Of a DNA stretch of 64,000 nt, positions 18,901 through 28,250 are shown piece after piece (position 1 is the stretch's first letter; the number at the start of each line of letters is the position of its first letter). The notes under the pieces were generated by a model. That model was given only the letters and a program-made list of their open reading frames with translations. It was not told the origin of the DNA and did no database searches. This DNA comes from Murinocardiopsis flavida (GTDB lineage: Bacteria > Actinomycetota > Actinomycetes > Streptosporangiales > Streptosporangiaceae), in assembly GCF_003014485.1 (NCBI RefSeq), contig NZ_PYGA01000009.1, positions 1 to 64,000 of the forward strand, read 5' to 3'. A program made the translations under genes and the position numbers.

Positions 18901-20163
18901 TCAGCGCAGGCGCTCGGCGCCCTGCGACGGAACGGCGTCGCGGAACTCCGGTGCGGTCAGGCCCTTGGCGGCGAACGCGTCGGCGACGGCGTCGCGGACC
19001 CGGTCGACGCGGTCCTCGGCGATCAGGGCGACGGCGCTGCCGCCGAACCCGCCGCCGGTCATCCGGGCGCCGCGGGCGCCGGCCCGGCAGGCGGTCTCCA
19101 CGGCGAGGTCGAGTTCGGGGCAGGAGATCTCGAAGTCGTCCTTCATGGACAGGTGCGAGGCGGTGAACAGCGCACCCAGTTCGCCCGGCTGTCCGGCGCG
19201 CAGCAGGCCGACGGCGGCGTTGACGCGGTGGATCTCGGTGACGATGTGCTTGACCCTGCGGCGCAGGACGGGGTCGCCGCCCAGCGTCTCCAGCGCCGCT
19301 GCGAGGTCCTCGACGTCGCGCAGCGCGTCGACACCGAGCAGTTCGGCGGCCTTCTCGCACTCGGCGCGGCGCTGGGCGTAGCCGCCGCCCGCGGCGAGCC
19401 GGTGCTGGACGCGGGTGTCGATGATCAGCAGCCGCAGCCCCGCGTCGTCCAATCCGAGCGCGACGTTGCGGCCGCCCTCGCTGCGGCAGTCGAGGTACAG
19501 CGCATGGCCCTCCTTGCAGCGCAGGGACGCGCTCTGGTCCATGATCCCGGTGGGCGCGCCGACGTAGGCGTTCTCGGCGCGCCGCGCGATGCGCGCCATG
19601 GCCGGCCGGTCGGCGGCGAGCGCGCCGAGCTCGAACGTCTCGGCCGCGGCGAGGAGCACCGCGCATTCCAGTGCGGCGGAGGACGACAGCGCCGCGCCGA
19701 CGGGGAGGTCGGAGTCGACGCGGATGCGCGCGCCCGCCGTCCCGTCGGCGAGGTGGCCGGCCTCGCGCAGCGCCCAGAACACGCCGGCGACGTAGGCGGC
19801 CCAGCCCGGTACCGAAGGGCGGTCGGCGTCGAGCGACGCGGGGCGGAACCGCACGGTGCCGTCCTCGGGCCGCTGGGCGCTGGACACCTCGACCACGCCG
19901 TCGTCGGTCGGGGTGAACGCCGCCGTCACCCCCCACGGCAGCGCCATGGGCAGCACGAGGCCGTCGTTGTAGTCGGTGTGCTCGCCCATCAGGTTCACTC
20001 TGCCGGGGGCGCGCCACACGCCGTCGGGGGCGACGCCGTGGTCGTCGCCGAACGACGACACGAGTTGTCCGGTGATGACGCCTTCACTCACGTTCCACTC
20101 CAGTTCCGGTGCGCCGGCTGCTGTTGCGCGGCGCCTGCCGAAGAGCCTGCGCAGCGCGTTCAC
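18901..20163 (-). CDS. galK: Galactokinase
   Basis: 420 aa from the GTG at 20163, which overlaps the galE stop in GTGA. Phosphorylates galactose to galactose-1-phosphate. The galactokinase signature [15 protein letters not shown], the GHMP ATP loop [17 protein letters not shown] and the C-terminal [13 protein letters not shown] motif are all present. Last gene of the galT-galE-galK operon; translational coupling to galE is likely. Confidence 0.96.
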   Translation of the reverse strand: MNALRRLFGRRRATAAGAPELEWNVSEGVITGQLVSSFGDDHGVAPDGVWRAPGRVNLMGEHTDYNDGLVLPMALPWGVTAAFTPTDDGVVEVSSAQRPEDGTVRFRPASLDADRPSVPGWAAYVAGVFWALREAGHLADGTAGARIRVDSDLPVGAALSSSAALECAVLLAAAETFELGALAADRPAMARIARRAENAYVGAPTGIMDQSASLRCKEGHALYLDCRSEGGRNVALGLDDAGLRLLIIDTRVQHRLAAGGGYAQRRAECEKAAELLGVDALRDVEDLAAALETLGGDPVLRRRVKHIVTEIHRVNAAVGLLRAGQPGELGALFTASHLSMKDDFEISCPELDLAVETACRAGARGARMTGGGFGGSAVALIAEDRVDRVRDAVADAFAAKGLTAPEFRDAVPSQGAERLR

Positions 20164-21137
20164 GCCCGGCCTCCCTCTGCCGCCGCGACTCCGCTGTGGA
20201 AGGACCAGGCGTCGGCGACGATGCGGCGCAGCCCGGTGTATTGCGGGGTCCAGCCCAGTTCGGTGCGGGCGCGTTCGCTGGAGGCGACCAGGGTGCCGGG
20301 GTCGCCGGGCCGCCGCGGCGCGGCGACGGCGGGGATGGGGTGCCCGGTGACCTCGCGGCAGACGCCGATGACGTCGCGGACCGAGAATCCCGCGCCGTTG
20401 CCGAGGTTGTAGACGCGGTGCCGGCCCGGTGTGCACGCCTCGAGCGCGCGCAGGTGGGCGTCGGCGAGGTCGGTGACGTGGATGTAGTCGCGCACGCAGG
20501 TGCCGTCGGGGGTCGCGTAGTCGTCGCCGTAGACCGCGACCGAGGGGCGTTCGCCCAGGGCGACGCCGAGCACGATCGGGATGAGGTGGGTCTCGGTGGT
20601 GTGCCGCTCGCCGTGGGGGCCGTAGGCGCCGGCGACGTTGAAGTAGCGCAGGCTCACCGCCGCCAGGCCGTGCATCCGGGCGTGCTCGGCGAGGGCGGCG
20701 TCGATGGCGGCCTTGGTCGCGCCGTAGGGGTTGCCCGGCCGGACCGGGGCGTCCTCGGTGATGGGGACGGTCTCGGGCTCGCCGTAGACCGCCGCGGTGG
20801 AGGAGAACACCAGCGTGCGCACGCCGGTGGCGCGCATGGCCTCCAGGAGCGCCAGGGACGCGCCGACGTTGCCGTCCCAGTACCGCTCGGGGTGCGCGAC
20901 CGATTCCGGGACGACGGACTTCGCGGCGAAGTGCAGAACGGCGTCGACGCCGGTGGAGAGGACCTCGTGGGCGCGGTCGCGGATGCCGCCCTCGACGAAC
21001 GCGCAGCCGTCGGGTACGGCGTCGCGGTGCCCGGTCGACAGGTCGTCCAGGACGACGACGTCGTGCCCCGCGTCGCGGAGCCGCGCGGTGGTGGCGCCGC
21101 CGATGTACCCGGCGCCGCCGGTGACCAGTATCCGCAC
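20160..21137 (-). CDS. galE: UDP-glucose 4-epimerase
   Basis: 325 aa, GTG start at 21137. Short-chain dehydrogenase fold with the NAD loop GGAGYIG (7-13) and the catalytic pair Y138/K142 in YGATK. The active-site Ser-Ser-Thr is in FSSTAAVYG. Interconverts UDP-galactose and UDP-glucose. It is 63 bp downstream of galT and overlaps galK by 4 nt. Confidence 0.96.
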   Translation of the reverse strand: MRILVTGGAGYIGGATTARLRDAGHDVVVLDDLSTGHRDAVPDGCAFVEGGIRDRAHEVLSTGVDAVLHFAAKSVVPESVAHPERYWDGNVGASLALLEAMRATGVRTLVFSSTAAVYGEPETVPITEDAPVRPGNPYGATKAAIDAALAEHARMHGLAAVSLRYFNVAGAYGPHGERHTTETHLIPIVLGVALGERPSVAVYGDDYATPDGTCVRDYIHVTDLADAHLRALEACTPGRHRVYNLGNGAGFSVRDVIGVCREVTGHPIPAVAAPRRPGDPGTLVASSERARTELGWTPQYTGLRRIVADAWSFHSGVAAAEGGRA

Positions 21138-21200
21138 TGTCTCAGGTGTCCTTCCGCTCGGTCGGCCGTGCGGTCGAGTCTGCCAGGGGCCGCGGCCGGT

Positions 21201-22319
21201 TCACGGCGCCCCCGCGGCTTCGCGGAGCCGCTGCGCGGCGTCCTCGGGTGCGATGTCGTTGATCCAGGCGGCCATGCCCGACTCCGAGCCGGCGAGGTGC
21301 TTGAGCTTGTGCTCGGCGCGGCGCAGGGTGAACAGTTGGAGGTGCAGGCCGAAGTCGGGGTCAGGGCGGCCGGCCTCGTCCACGGGCGACTGGTTCCACG
21401 CGGAGATGTAGGGCGCCGGGGTGTCGAACAGCCGGTCGAAGGCGCGCAGCAGGGCGAGGTAGACGTCGGCGAGGTCGGCGCGCTGGGCGTCGTCGAGCGC
21501 GGGCAGGTCGGGGACCCGGCGCAGTGGGGACAGCTGGACCTCGTAGGGCCAGCGCGCGGCGGAGGGGACGAACGCGGTCCAGTGCTCGGTCTCGGTGACG
21601 ATGCGGACGCCCGCCTTGCGCTCGGCGGCGACGACGTCGTCGAACAGGTTGGCGCCGGTGCGGGCGCGGTGGCGTTCGGCGCTCTGGCGGATCCGCGCGA
21701 TCCGCGGGGGGACGAACGGGTAGCCGTAGATCTGGCCGTGGGGGTGGCCGAGGGTGACGCCGATCTCCTCGCCGCGGTTCTCGAACGGGTACACCGACTG
21801 GACCTCGGGCATGCGGTTGAGGGCGGTGGTGCGGTCGGCCCACGCCTCGATGACGGTGCGCGCGCGGTGCGGTGTGAGCGTGCCGAACGAGGCGTCGTGG
21901 TCGGCGGTGAAGCAGACCACCTCGCAGCGGCCCACGCCGGGCCGAGAGACGAGGCCGGGGTCGCCGGGGTCGGCCGCCGGGGCACCGCCGCGGGGGGTCG
22001 CCAGGGATGGGAAGCGGTTCTCGAACACCACGACGTCGTAGTCCGCTGCGGGGATCTCGGTGCGGCGCCCGTCGCGCGAGGGGTCGAGGGGGCATTCGTC
22101 GGGCGGCGGCAGGAAGGTCCGGTCCTGCCGGTGCGCGGCGATGGTCACCCATTCGTCGAGCAGGGGGTCGTGGCGGAGCCGGGCGGACGGCGAGAACGGG
22201 TCGAGCGGGCGGTGGTCGGCCGCCGCGCCGCGCCGCTGGTCCGGGGACTCGTCGTAGTAGAAGATCTCACGGCCATCGGCGAGCCGGCCGACTGATCGCC
22301 ACACCTGGTGTTTACGCAC
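21201..22319 (-). CDS. galT: Galactose-1-phosphate uridylyltransferase
   Basis: 372 aa. The GTG at 22319 opens MRKHQVWRSVGRLADGRE. The active-site GHPHGQIYGYP contains the uridylylated histidine (H192/H194 pair), and the N-terminal NRFPSL motif is present. Exchanges UMP between UDP-glucose and galactose-1-phosphate. First gene of the gal operon. The promoter region upstream is AT-rich with repeated TTCGATC boxes. No good SD is seen, so initiation may be leaderless or nearly so. Confidence 0.96.
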   Translation of the reverse strand: MRKHQVWRSVGRLADGREIFYYDESPDQRRGAAADHRPLDPFSPSARLRHDPLLDEWVTIAAHRQDRTFLPPPDECPLDPSRDGRRTEIPAADYDVVVFENRFPSLATPRGGAPAADPGDPGLVSRPGVGRCEVVCFTADHDASFGTLTPHRARTVIEAWADRTTALNRMPEVQSVYPFENRGEEIGVTLGHPHGQIYGYPFVPPRIARIRQSAERHRARTGANLFDDVVAAERKAGVRIVTETEHWTAFVPSAARWPYEVQLSPLRRVPDLPALDDAQRADLADVYLALLRAFDRLFDTPAPYISAWNQSPVDEAGRPDPDFGLHLQLFTLRRAEHKLKHLAGSESGMAAWINDIAPEDAAQRLREAAGAP

Positions 22320-22322
22320 CTT

Positions 22323-22381
22323 TTCAATCTAAACCATAAGCAATAGAGCTTTCGAGTAGTCGCATTCGATCTTTTTCGATC
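22323..22381 (-). promoter_or_regulatory. Repeated TTCGATC boxes, candidate operator of galTEK
   Basis: TTCGATC occurs at 22365-22371 and 22375-22381, exactly 10 bp apart; related TTCGAGT and TTCAATC lie at 22351-22357 and 22323-22329. Read on the galT strand these are GATCGAA direct repeats, a layout used by DeoR-type and similar sugar regulators. The region is unusually AT-rich. The regulator is not encoded in the window. Confidence 0.45.
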
Positions 22382-22557
22382 AAGCGGGGGATGTTCGTCA
22401 CTTTGCGCCGGGTCCGGGGCCGCGCCGCCGCCCGCGCACGATCGGGAAACACCGGGCGTGGCCTCCGCTCCGCCGCGGCAGCGGGGGGTTACGCTCGGTC
22501 GGCCGCCCCCCGCGGCGCGCACGGCACCCGCACCCCCGGGGAGAGCGAGGACCCGAC

Positions 22558-23745
22558 ATGGCAGCCGCAGGACGGGTCAAGGACCGGATCCGGCACTACG
22601 GCCGCGTGGCCATGGAGACGTACTGGTCAATGCGCCGCCGCCGCCCGTGGTTCGACCACGTGGTGCGCTCCTACGAGCGCTACGCCGACCGGCGCGGCGA
22701 CCAGCTGGCCGCCTCCGTCACCTACTTCGCGTTCCTGTCCTTCTTCCCGCTGCTCGCGCTCGCGTTCTCCGTCCTCGGCTACATCGCGGCGTTCGACCTC
22801 GACGCCCGCGCGTCCATGGAGGAGGCGATCGACTCGGTCCTGCCGGGGATCGGCGCCCAGCTCCCGCTGGACGAGGTCGCCAACGCGCGGACCGGCGCGG
22901 GGATCATCGGCCTGCTGGGCCTGCTCTACACCGGGCTCGGCGCGATCGGGGCCCTGCGCGAGGCGCTGCACGTCATCTGGATGAAGAGCGTCACCGACGG
23001 CCCCAACTTCCTCGTCGCCAAGCTCCTCGACGTCGTCATCGTCGCGGTGCTCGGGCTGGGCCTGCTCGGCTCGGTGGCGCTCACCAGCGTCGCGCAGGCC
23101 GCCACCGGGTGGCTGCTGGCGTGGGTGGGGCTGGACGGCTCGCTGGTGGCGGTCGGCGCGACCCGGCTGCTGGGCCTCGCCATCGCCATCGGCGTCGACA
23201 TGGCCATCTTCCTGGTGCTGTTCAGCCGCCTGTCGGGGTCGCGTCGGCCGTGGCGGCTGATGTGGCGCGGCGCGCTGCTCGGCGCGGTCGGGTTCGAGGT
23301 CCTGAAGTCGGTGGGGGCGCTGCTCATCGGCAGCACGCTCAGCAACCCGGTGTACGCGTCCTTCGCCGTCGTCGTCGGGCTGCTCGTCTGGATCAACATC
23401 GTCATGCGGTTCGTGCTGTTCAGCGCGGCGTGGACGGCCACATGGCTGCCGGTGCCGCCGCCCTACGAAGGGTCGGTGCCGCTGAACGTCCCCGTCACCA
23501 CCACCCGCGACGAACCCGCGCGGCTGGGCGTGCGCGACGAGTACGGCGCGCGCGGCGCCGCGACGCTGCCCGCGCGGCCCACCGGCGCGATGGTGGCGGC
23601 GTCGCGGGCGCGGGCCCGCCGCGGCGCGCGGGCGGCCGCGCTGCGCCGCTGGGCGCCGGCCGCGGCAGCGGGCGCCGGCGCTGTCGCGCTCGCCCTTTGG
23701 CTGCGGTCCCGGAAATCGCGAATCGGCGCGGGAGTCATTACGTGA
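22558..23745 (+). CDS. YhjD/YihY/BrkB family inner-membrane protein
   Basis: 395 aa, ATG start after GAGAGCGAGG. The family core (DQLAASVTYFAFLSFFPLLAL at residues ~50-72) is followed by five further membrane helices up to about residue 300, then a basic cytoplasmic tail with a last hydrophobic patch. The family was once annotated as ribonuclease BN in error; its role is unknown (transport or envelope function suspected). Divergent from galT. Confidence 0.92.
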   Translation: MAAAGRVKDRIRHYGRVAMETYWSMRRRRPWFDHVVRSYERYADRRGDQLAASVTYFAFLSFFPLLALAFSVLGYIAAFDLDARASMEEAIDSVLPGIGAQLPLDEVANARTGAGIIGLLGLLYTGLGAIGALREALHVIWMKSVTDGPNFLVAKLLDVVIVAVLGLGLLGSVALTSVAQAATGWLLAWVGLDGSLVAVGATRLLGLAIAIGVDMAIFLVLFSRLSGSRRPWRLMWRGALLGAVGFEVLKSVGALLIGSTLSNPVYASFAVVVGLLVWINIVMRFVLFSAAWTATWLPVPPPYEGSVPLNVPVTTTRDEPARLGVRDEYGARGAATLPARPTGAMVAASRARARRGARAAALRRWAPAAAAGAGAVALALWLRSRKSRIGAGVIT

Positions 23746-24166
23746 TGGTCACAGTGGCTCCGCGCGGCGGTGTATTGGGTACCGTGGCGGCACTCCGATA
23801 ACCGGGGTGTGCGGGCGGGGAATGAGTCGGCGTATTGCACGGGCATTCGCCATCGTGACCTCTGGGCTATGAACCAGAAGCGCGCATGGTCCTTTCGGAT
23901 CATGCTTCACCGTTTTCCGGCGCGATCGGCGTGATGTCTGTAATCCTCAGCGGGTAGCTGTACCTCTGTAGGGCCACATGGGCACGCCTCGTGCATCTGA
24001 ATATGCATCGGGACATGCATCCGACAGTGCAGCACGTGGCCCGCACCGCCCTGGAAAGGAGGGTCGCTCCCGAAATGTCTGCCATCCGGTATTCGGGCGC
24101 CGCCTCGCCTAGGGTGCGGCTGTGGACGGTCGAGCGACCGTCCGGCGAACAGCGCGGAGGTTGATC
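23746..24166 (+). other. Long, AT-richer leader upstream of the ybdK operon
   Basis: About 420 bp with no credible full gene. It contains four TGCATC-type boxes at 12-bp spacing (23992-24033), a short ORF (24075-24164, 29 codons, ATG start, GGAGGG 11 nt upstream) ending 2 nt before the ybdK GTG, and an 8-bp hairpin GGACGGTC/GACCGTCC at 24124-24143. Together they suggest a regulated leader. Confidence 0.45.
23992..24033 (+). repeat. Four TGCATC-type boxes with exact 12-bp period
   Basis: TGCATC at 23992, 24004 and 24016, and TGCAGC at 24028, each starting exactly 12 bp after the last. Iteron-like, possibly an operator for cooperative binding, about 130 bp before the ybdK start codon. Confidence 0.6.
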
Positions 24167-25399
24167 GTGGCCATCGAATTCAACACCTCGGAGCGAGCCA
24201 CCCTCGGTGTGGAGTGGGAGCTCCAACTCGTCGACACCGGTACCCGCCACCTGCGGCAGGAGGCCCAGCAGGTGCTGAACGAGCTGCCGGAGCTCAGCGG
24301 CTCCGGCAACCCGCCGCTGCGGCACGAGCTCATGCAGTGCCAGGTCGAGGTCGTCACGGGAATCTGCGAGACCGTCGAGGAGGCTCGCGCCGACCTCGCC
24401 GGGAACACCAGGCGCCTCACAGAGGTGCTCGAACCCCGCCAGGCGATGCTCATGTGCGCCGGCACGCACCCCCTCGACGACTGGCGCGACCAGACCCTGT
24501 CGCCGGTGCAGCGCTACGGCGAGCTCATCGACCAGATGCAGTGGCTGGCCCGCCGCATCCTCACCTTCGGCGTGCACGTCCACGTCGGCGTCCGGTCCCA
24601 GGACAACGTGATCCCGGTGGTCAACGCCCTGGCGAACTACCTGCCGCATTTCCTCGGGCTGACGGCGTCGAGTCCTTTCTGGAACGGGCACGACACCGGG
24701 CTCGCGTCGAGCCGGTCGATCGTATTCGGCGCCCTGCCCACATCGGGGCCCCCGCCGAACCTCCCGCATTGGCGCGCGTTCGAGGAATACATGGAGACCC
24801 TGCTGCGCGCCGGAACGATCTCCACCATCAAAGAGGTGTGGTGGGACGTCCGGCCGCACGCCGACTTCGGCACCGTCGAGATCCGGATGTTCGACGGAAT
24901 TCCCACATTGCGGGAAGTGGGAATGGCGGCGGCGATGTCGCAGTGCCTTGTCCATATGTTCGAATCGCGTATCGAGCGCGGATATTCCTTGCCGAGCCCG
25001 CCGACGTGGGTCGTCAACGACAACAAATGGCGTGCCACCCGCTACGGCCTCGACGCCCGCGTCATCACCGACGAGCGCGGCACCACCATGCCGCTGCGCG
25101 ACGACCTGTACGAACTGGTCCGCGAACTCGCGCCGATCGCCGACCGCCTCGGCTGCGCCGAGGACCTCGACGTGGTGACCGAGGTGCTGGAGAAGGGCGC
25201 GTCCTACGAGCGGCAGCGGGCCGTCATCGACCAGGGCGGCACCCTGAACGACGTCATCGACCTGCTGGGGGCCGAGTTCCGGGCGGGCGGGTTCGGTTCG
25301 GACGCGCTGGGGGCCGCCGTTCAGCCGTCCCGCGACAGGGGCCGCGCGAACGGCGCTCCGACGGGCGGCGCGGGCACCATCACCCGAGAACAGACATGA
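24167..25399 (+). CDS. ybdK: Glutamate-cysteine ligase family 2 carboxylate-amine ligase (YbdK type)
   Basis: 410 aa from the GTG at 24167, with GGAGG 6 nt before it; an in-frame GTG at 24122 is possible but lacks an SD. The ATP-dependent ligase fold of the YbdK/GCS2 family is recognisable from TLGVEWELQLVD at the N-terminus, GVHVHVGV in the middle and DFGTVEIRMFDGIPT. Such enzymes join an amine to a gamma-carboxylate; weak glutamate-cysteine ligase activity is known for E. coli YbdK. The natural substrate here is unknown. The next gene, 13 nt downstream, encodes an amidohydrolase, hinting at a small amide made and cut by the same operon. Confidence 0.88.
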   Translation: MAIEFNTSERATLGVEWELQLVDTGTRHLRQEAQQVLNELPELSGSGNPPLRHELMQCQVEVVTGICETVEEARADLAGNTRRLTEVLEPRQAMLMCAGTHPLDDWRDQTLSPVQRYGELIDQMQWLARRILTFGVHVHVGVRSQDNVIPVVNALANYLPHFLGLTASSPFWNGHDTGLASSRSIVFGALPTSGPPPNLPHWRAFEEYMETLLRAGTISTIKEVWWDVRPHADFGTVEIRMFDGIPTLREVGMAAAMSQCLVHMFESRIERGYSLPSPPTWVVNDNKWRATRYGLDARVITDERGTTMPLRDDLYELVRELAPIADRLGCAEDLDVVTEVLEKGASYERQRAVIDQGGTLNDVIDLLGAEFRAGGFGSDALGAAVQPSRDRGRANGAPTGGAGTITREQT

Positions 25400-25412
25400 G
25401 GGGGGACTTTGC

Positions 25413-26654
25413 ATGCAAGGTCGTGACCTGCGGGAGCAGTTGACCGTTTTTCTGGCGCGCAGGGAGCGGGAGTTCGTCGAATTCCGGCGTGACCTCCACC
25501 GGCACCCCGAACTGGCGTTCGCCGAGCACCGCACCACCCAGCGGGTGGCGGACCGGTTGCGCGGTTTCGGGTTGGATCCCGCGCTTCTTCCCCAAGGGAC
25601 CGGACTCACCTGCGACATCGGCTCCGGGGACGGTCCCGTGGTGGCGCTGCGCGCCGACATCGACGCGCTGCCCCTCGCCGACGAGAAGGACGTCGACTAC
25701 CGCTCCACCGTCCCCGGCATCGCGCACGCCTGCGGCCACGACGCGCACACCGCCATCCTGCTCGCCACCGGACTCTTCCTCGCCCAGCAGGACAAGGCCG
25801 GTGTGCTGCCGGGGCGGGTCCGGCTGATCTTCCAGCCGGCCGAGGAGCTGCCCGGCGGCGCCAGGGAGGTCATCGACGCAGGGCGGCTCGACGGGGTCGA
25901 CCGCATCTTCGCGCTGCACTGCGATCCCCGGCTGCCGATCGGGCAGGTGGGGCTGCGCAGCGGGCCCATCACCGCGGCCTGCGACCGCCTCATGGTGCGG
26001 CTGTCGGGCCCCGGCGGCCACACGGCACGCCCGCATCTGACCGCCGACCTGGTCTACGCACTCGGCAAGGTCGTCACGGAGCTGCCCGCTGCGCTGTCGC
26101 GCCGGGTCGACCCCCGCGCGGGCCTGAGCCTGGCATGGGGCCGGATCAGCGCGGGCACGGCGCCCAACGCCATCCCGGACGACGGCGTGGCCGAGGGGAC
26201 GGTCCGCTGCCTGGACGACGCCGCGTGGCACGCGGCCCCCGAGCTGATCAGGGAGCTGCTCGACACCGTCGTCGGCGCCTACGGGGCCCGCGCCGAACTG
26301 AGCTACGTGCGTGGGGTCCCGCCGACCGTCAACGAGGTGACCAGCGTGCAGGTCCTGCGCGACGCGTGCTCCGGTGTCCTGGGCCCGGACGCGATCGCGT
26401 CCACGCCGCAGAGCCTCGGCGGCGAGGACTTCGCCTGGTACCTGGAGCGGGTGCCCGGTGCGCTGGCGCGGCTGGGCACCTACAACCCGGAGTCCGGCAC
26501 CCCGCCGCTGGACCTGCACCGGGGCACCTTCGACATTGACGAGCGCGCCATCGGCATCGGCGTGCAGCTGATGGCGGCCACGGCGCTCACCGCCCTGTGG
26601 GACGTCCGCCGCGCCGGCAGCGGGGACCCCCGCCAGGACCCGGCCCTCGCCTGA
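25413..26654 (+). CDS. M20 family amidohydrolase
   Basis: 413 aa. Zn-dependent aminoacylase/carboxypeptidase fold: RRDLHRHPELAFAEH, ALRADIDALPLADE, the metal ligands in HACGHDAHTAILL, and QPAEELPGGAREV with the catalytic Glu pair. SLGGEDFAWYLERVPG near the C-terminus is the usual last metal motif. Likely hydrolyses an N-acyl amino acid or related amide. It is 13 nt from ybdK and certainly in one operon with it. The repeat block begins 45 nt after its stop. Confidence 0.92.
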   Translation: MQGRDLREQLTVFLARREREFVEFRRDLHRHPELAFAEHRTTQRVADRLRGFGLDPALLPQGTGLTCDIGSGDGPVVALRADIDALPLADEKDVDYRSTVPGIAHACGHDAHTAILLATGLFLAQQDKAGVLPGRVRLIFQPAEELPGGAREVIDAGRLDGVDRIFALHCDPRLPIGQVGLRSGPITAACDRLMVRLSGPGGHTARPHLTADLVYALGKVVTELPAALSRRVDPRAGLSLAWGRISAGTAPNAIPDDGVAEGTVRCLDDAAWHAAPELIRELLDTVVGAYGARAELSYVRGVPPTVNEVTSVQVLRDACSGVLGPDAIASTPQSLGGEDFAWYLERVPGALARLGTYNPESGTPPLDLHRGTFDIDERAIGIGVQLMAATALTALWDVRRAGSGDPRQDPALA

Positions 26655-26719
26655 TTCCGGGTTTCCCCATCCAGCCCCCGTGGGGACCTCGGAACCACGA
26701 TCAAGCAAACCCAGCCCCG

Positions 26720-26852
26720 CCCCGGGGAGCTTTGACCTCGCCCCCAGGGTTTTGAACCCCTGCCCCGGGGAGCTTTGACCTCGTCCCCAGGGGGTCTTGA
26801 ACCCCCGCCCCGGGAGTTTGTGCCCCCGCCCGAGGGGGTGTTTCCGGGAGTC
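26720..26852. repeat. Tandem GC-rich 43-45-nt repeats
   Basis: Units beginning GCCCCGGGGAG start at 26720 and 26763, and a diverged one (GCCCCGGGAG) at 26808. Each of the first two includes AGCTTTGACCTCG and a CAGGG...TTGAACCCC segment that can fold (GGGGGT/ACCCCC around CTTGA in the second). Located between the M20 gene and the longer repeats. No ORF. Confidence 0.7.
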
Positions 26853-26860
26853 GCGGTGGA

Positions 26861-27131
26861 GGGGCGCGCCGGTGTCTGGACTGAGGAGCGGGGTGCGACC
26901 GAGGTACGAGGGAGCGCCACGCGACGAGGGAAGGCATCGGCCTGAAGCGCCCCGGAACCGCGACGACCAAGCAAGCACAGGAGTCGCGATTGGGGGCGCG
27001 CCGGTGTCTGGACTGAGGAGCGGGGTGCGACCGAGGTACGAGGGAGCGCCACGCGACGAGGGAAGGCATCGGCCTGAAGCGCCCCGGAACCGCGACGACC
27101 CAGCAAGCAGAGCGCGACGACCCAGCAAGCA
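26861..27131. repeat. 108-bp perfect direct repeat plus 19-bp repeat abutting add
   Basis: Bases 26861-26968 and 26993-27100 are identical over 108 nt with a period of 132. GGAGTCGCG also precedes both copies (26848 and 26980). Next, CGCGACGACCCAGCAAGCA occurs at 27091-27109 and again at 27113-27131. The block ends about 20 nt before the add start codon, so it occupies the place of the add promoter. The reverse strand reads open across it but only as repeated low-complexity peptide. Confidence 0.85.
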
Positions 27132-27152
27132 CGAAGTGGCATGCTGATTCTC

Positions 27153-28250
27153 ATGGACCACTCGCTTAATCTCGACCGGATCCGGGTCGCGCCCAAGGTG
27201 CTGTTGCACGATCATCTCGACGGCGGACTGCGGCCGCAGACCATTGTCGACCTTGCCGCGGAGACCGGGTATGACCGGTTGCCCGCCGATGAGCCCGAGC
27301 GGCTCGGTGCGTGGTTCCGCGACGCCTCCGATTCCGGTTCGCTCGAACGCTATCTGGAGACTTTCGCGCACACGGTCGCGGTGATGCAGACCCGCGACGC
27401 GCTGGTGCGGGTCGCCGCCGAATGCGCCGAGGATCTCGCCGCTGACGGTGTCGTGTACGCGGAGGTCCGCTATGCCCCGGAGCAGCACCTCGAGGCGGGT
27501 CTCAGCCTGGTCGAGGTGATCGAGGCCGTGCAGGAGGGGTTCCGTGTCGGGCAGCGCCGGGCGGCAGCGGCGGGTTTCGCGATCCGGGTGGGCACTCTGC
27601 TCACGGCCATGCGGCACGCCGCCCGTTCCAGGGAGATCGCGGAGCTCGCGGTGCGCTACCGGGACGACGGGGTGGTGGGTTTCGACATCGCGGGGGCCGA
27701 GGCGGGGTACCCGCCGACCCGGCACCTCGACGCGTTCGAGTACATGCGGCGGGAGAACGCGCATTTCACCATCCACGCCGGCGAGGCGTTCGGGCTGCCG
27801 TCCATCTGGGAGGCCATGCAGTGGTGCGGCGCCGACCGGTTGGGCCACGGGGTGCGCATCGTCGACGACATCGAGACCCCTGCCGACGGCGGCAAGGCGC
27901 GGTTGGGGCGGCTCGCGAACTATGTGCGCGACACCCGGCTGCCGCTGGAGATGTGCCCGAGTTCCAATGTGCAGACCGGCGCGGTCGAGTCGATCGCGGC
28001 GCACCCCATCGGCCTGCTGCGGCGGTTGAACTTCCGGGTGACGGTGAACACCGACAACAGGCTCCAGAGCCACACGTCGCTGTCGTTGGAGTTCGCCAAG
28101 CTCGCCGAGGCGTTCGACTACGGCTGGGACGACATCCAGTGGTTCACGGTCAACGCCATGAAGTCGGCGTTCCTGCCGTTCGACGAGCGGTTGGCGCTCA
28201 TCAACGGGCAGATCAAGCCGGGGTTCGCGCAACTCAAGTGGGCGGAGTGA
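27153..28250 (+). CDS. add: Adenosine deaminase
   Basis: 365 aa from the ATG at 27153 (369 aa from the ATG at 27141). Deaminates adenosine to inosine. Zn ligands are in [12 protein letters not shown] and [16 protein letters not shown] and [11 protein letters not shown] give the remaining catalytic residues in the form usual for this actinobacterial clade. A CATGCT box 7 nt before 27153 would allow a leaderless transcript; no SD is present. The TGA overlaps the ATG of the next gene. Confidence 0.94.
   Translation: MDHSLNLDRIRVAPKVLLHDHLDGGLRPQTIVDLAAETGYDRLPADEPERLGAWFRDASDSGSLERYLETFAHTVAVMQTRDALVRVAAECAEDLAADGVVYAEVRYAPEQHLEAGLSLVEVIEAVQEGFRVGQRRAAAAGFAIRVGTLLTAMRHAARSREIAELAVRYRDDGVVGFDIAGAEAGYPPTRHLDAFEYMRRENAHFTIHAGEAFGLPSIWEAMQWCGADRLGHGVRIVDDIETPADGGKARLGRLANYVRDTRLPLEMCPSSNVQTGAVESIAAHPIGLLRRLNFRVTVNTDNRLQSHTSLSLEFAKLAEAFDYGWDDIQWFTVNAMKSAFLPFDERLALINGQIKPGFAQLKWAE

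Noticed and set aside
18320-20017. 565-codon minus-strand frame spanning LCP and galK
   Set aside because: Overlaps two well-supported genes in another frame and has Arg-rich shadow composition.
23855-23885. tRNA-like anticodon stem (TCTGG...CCAGA)
   Set aside because: The loop is 8 nt and no acceptor, D or T arm can be drawn; no tRNA here.
24122-24166. Upstream GTG for ybdK at 24122
   Set aside because: Adds an Arg-rich stretch without SD; the GTG at 24167 has GGAGG at the right distance and matches the family N-terminus.
26480-27196. Minus-strand frame encoding repeated Arg/Pro-rich peptides over the repeat array
   Set aside because: Its repeated peptide merely mirrors the DNA repeats; it overlaps the M20 gene end and add start and has no domain.
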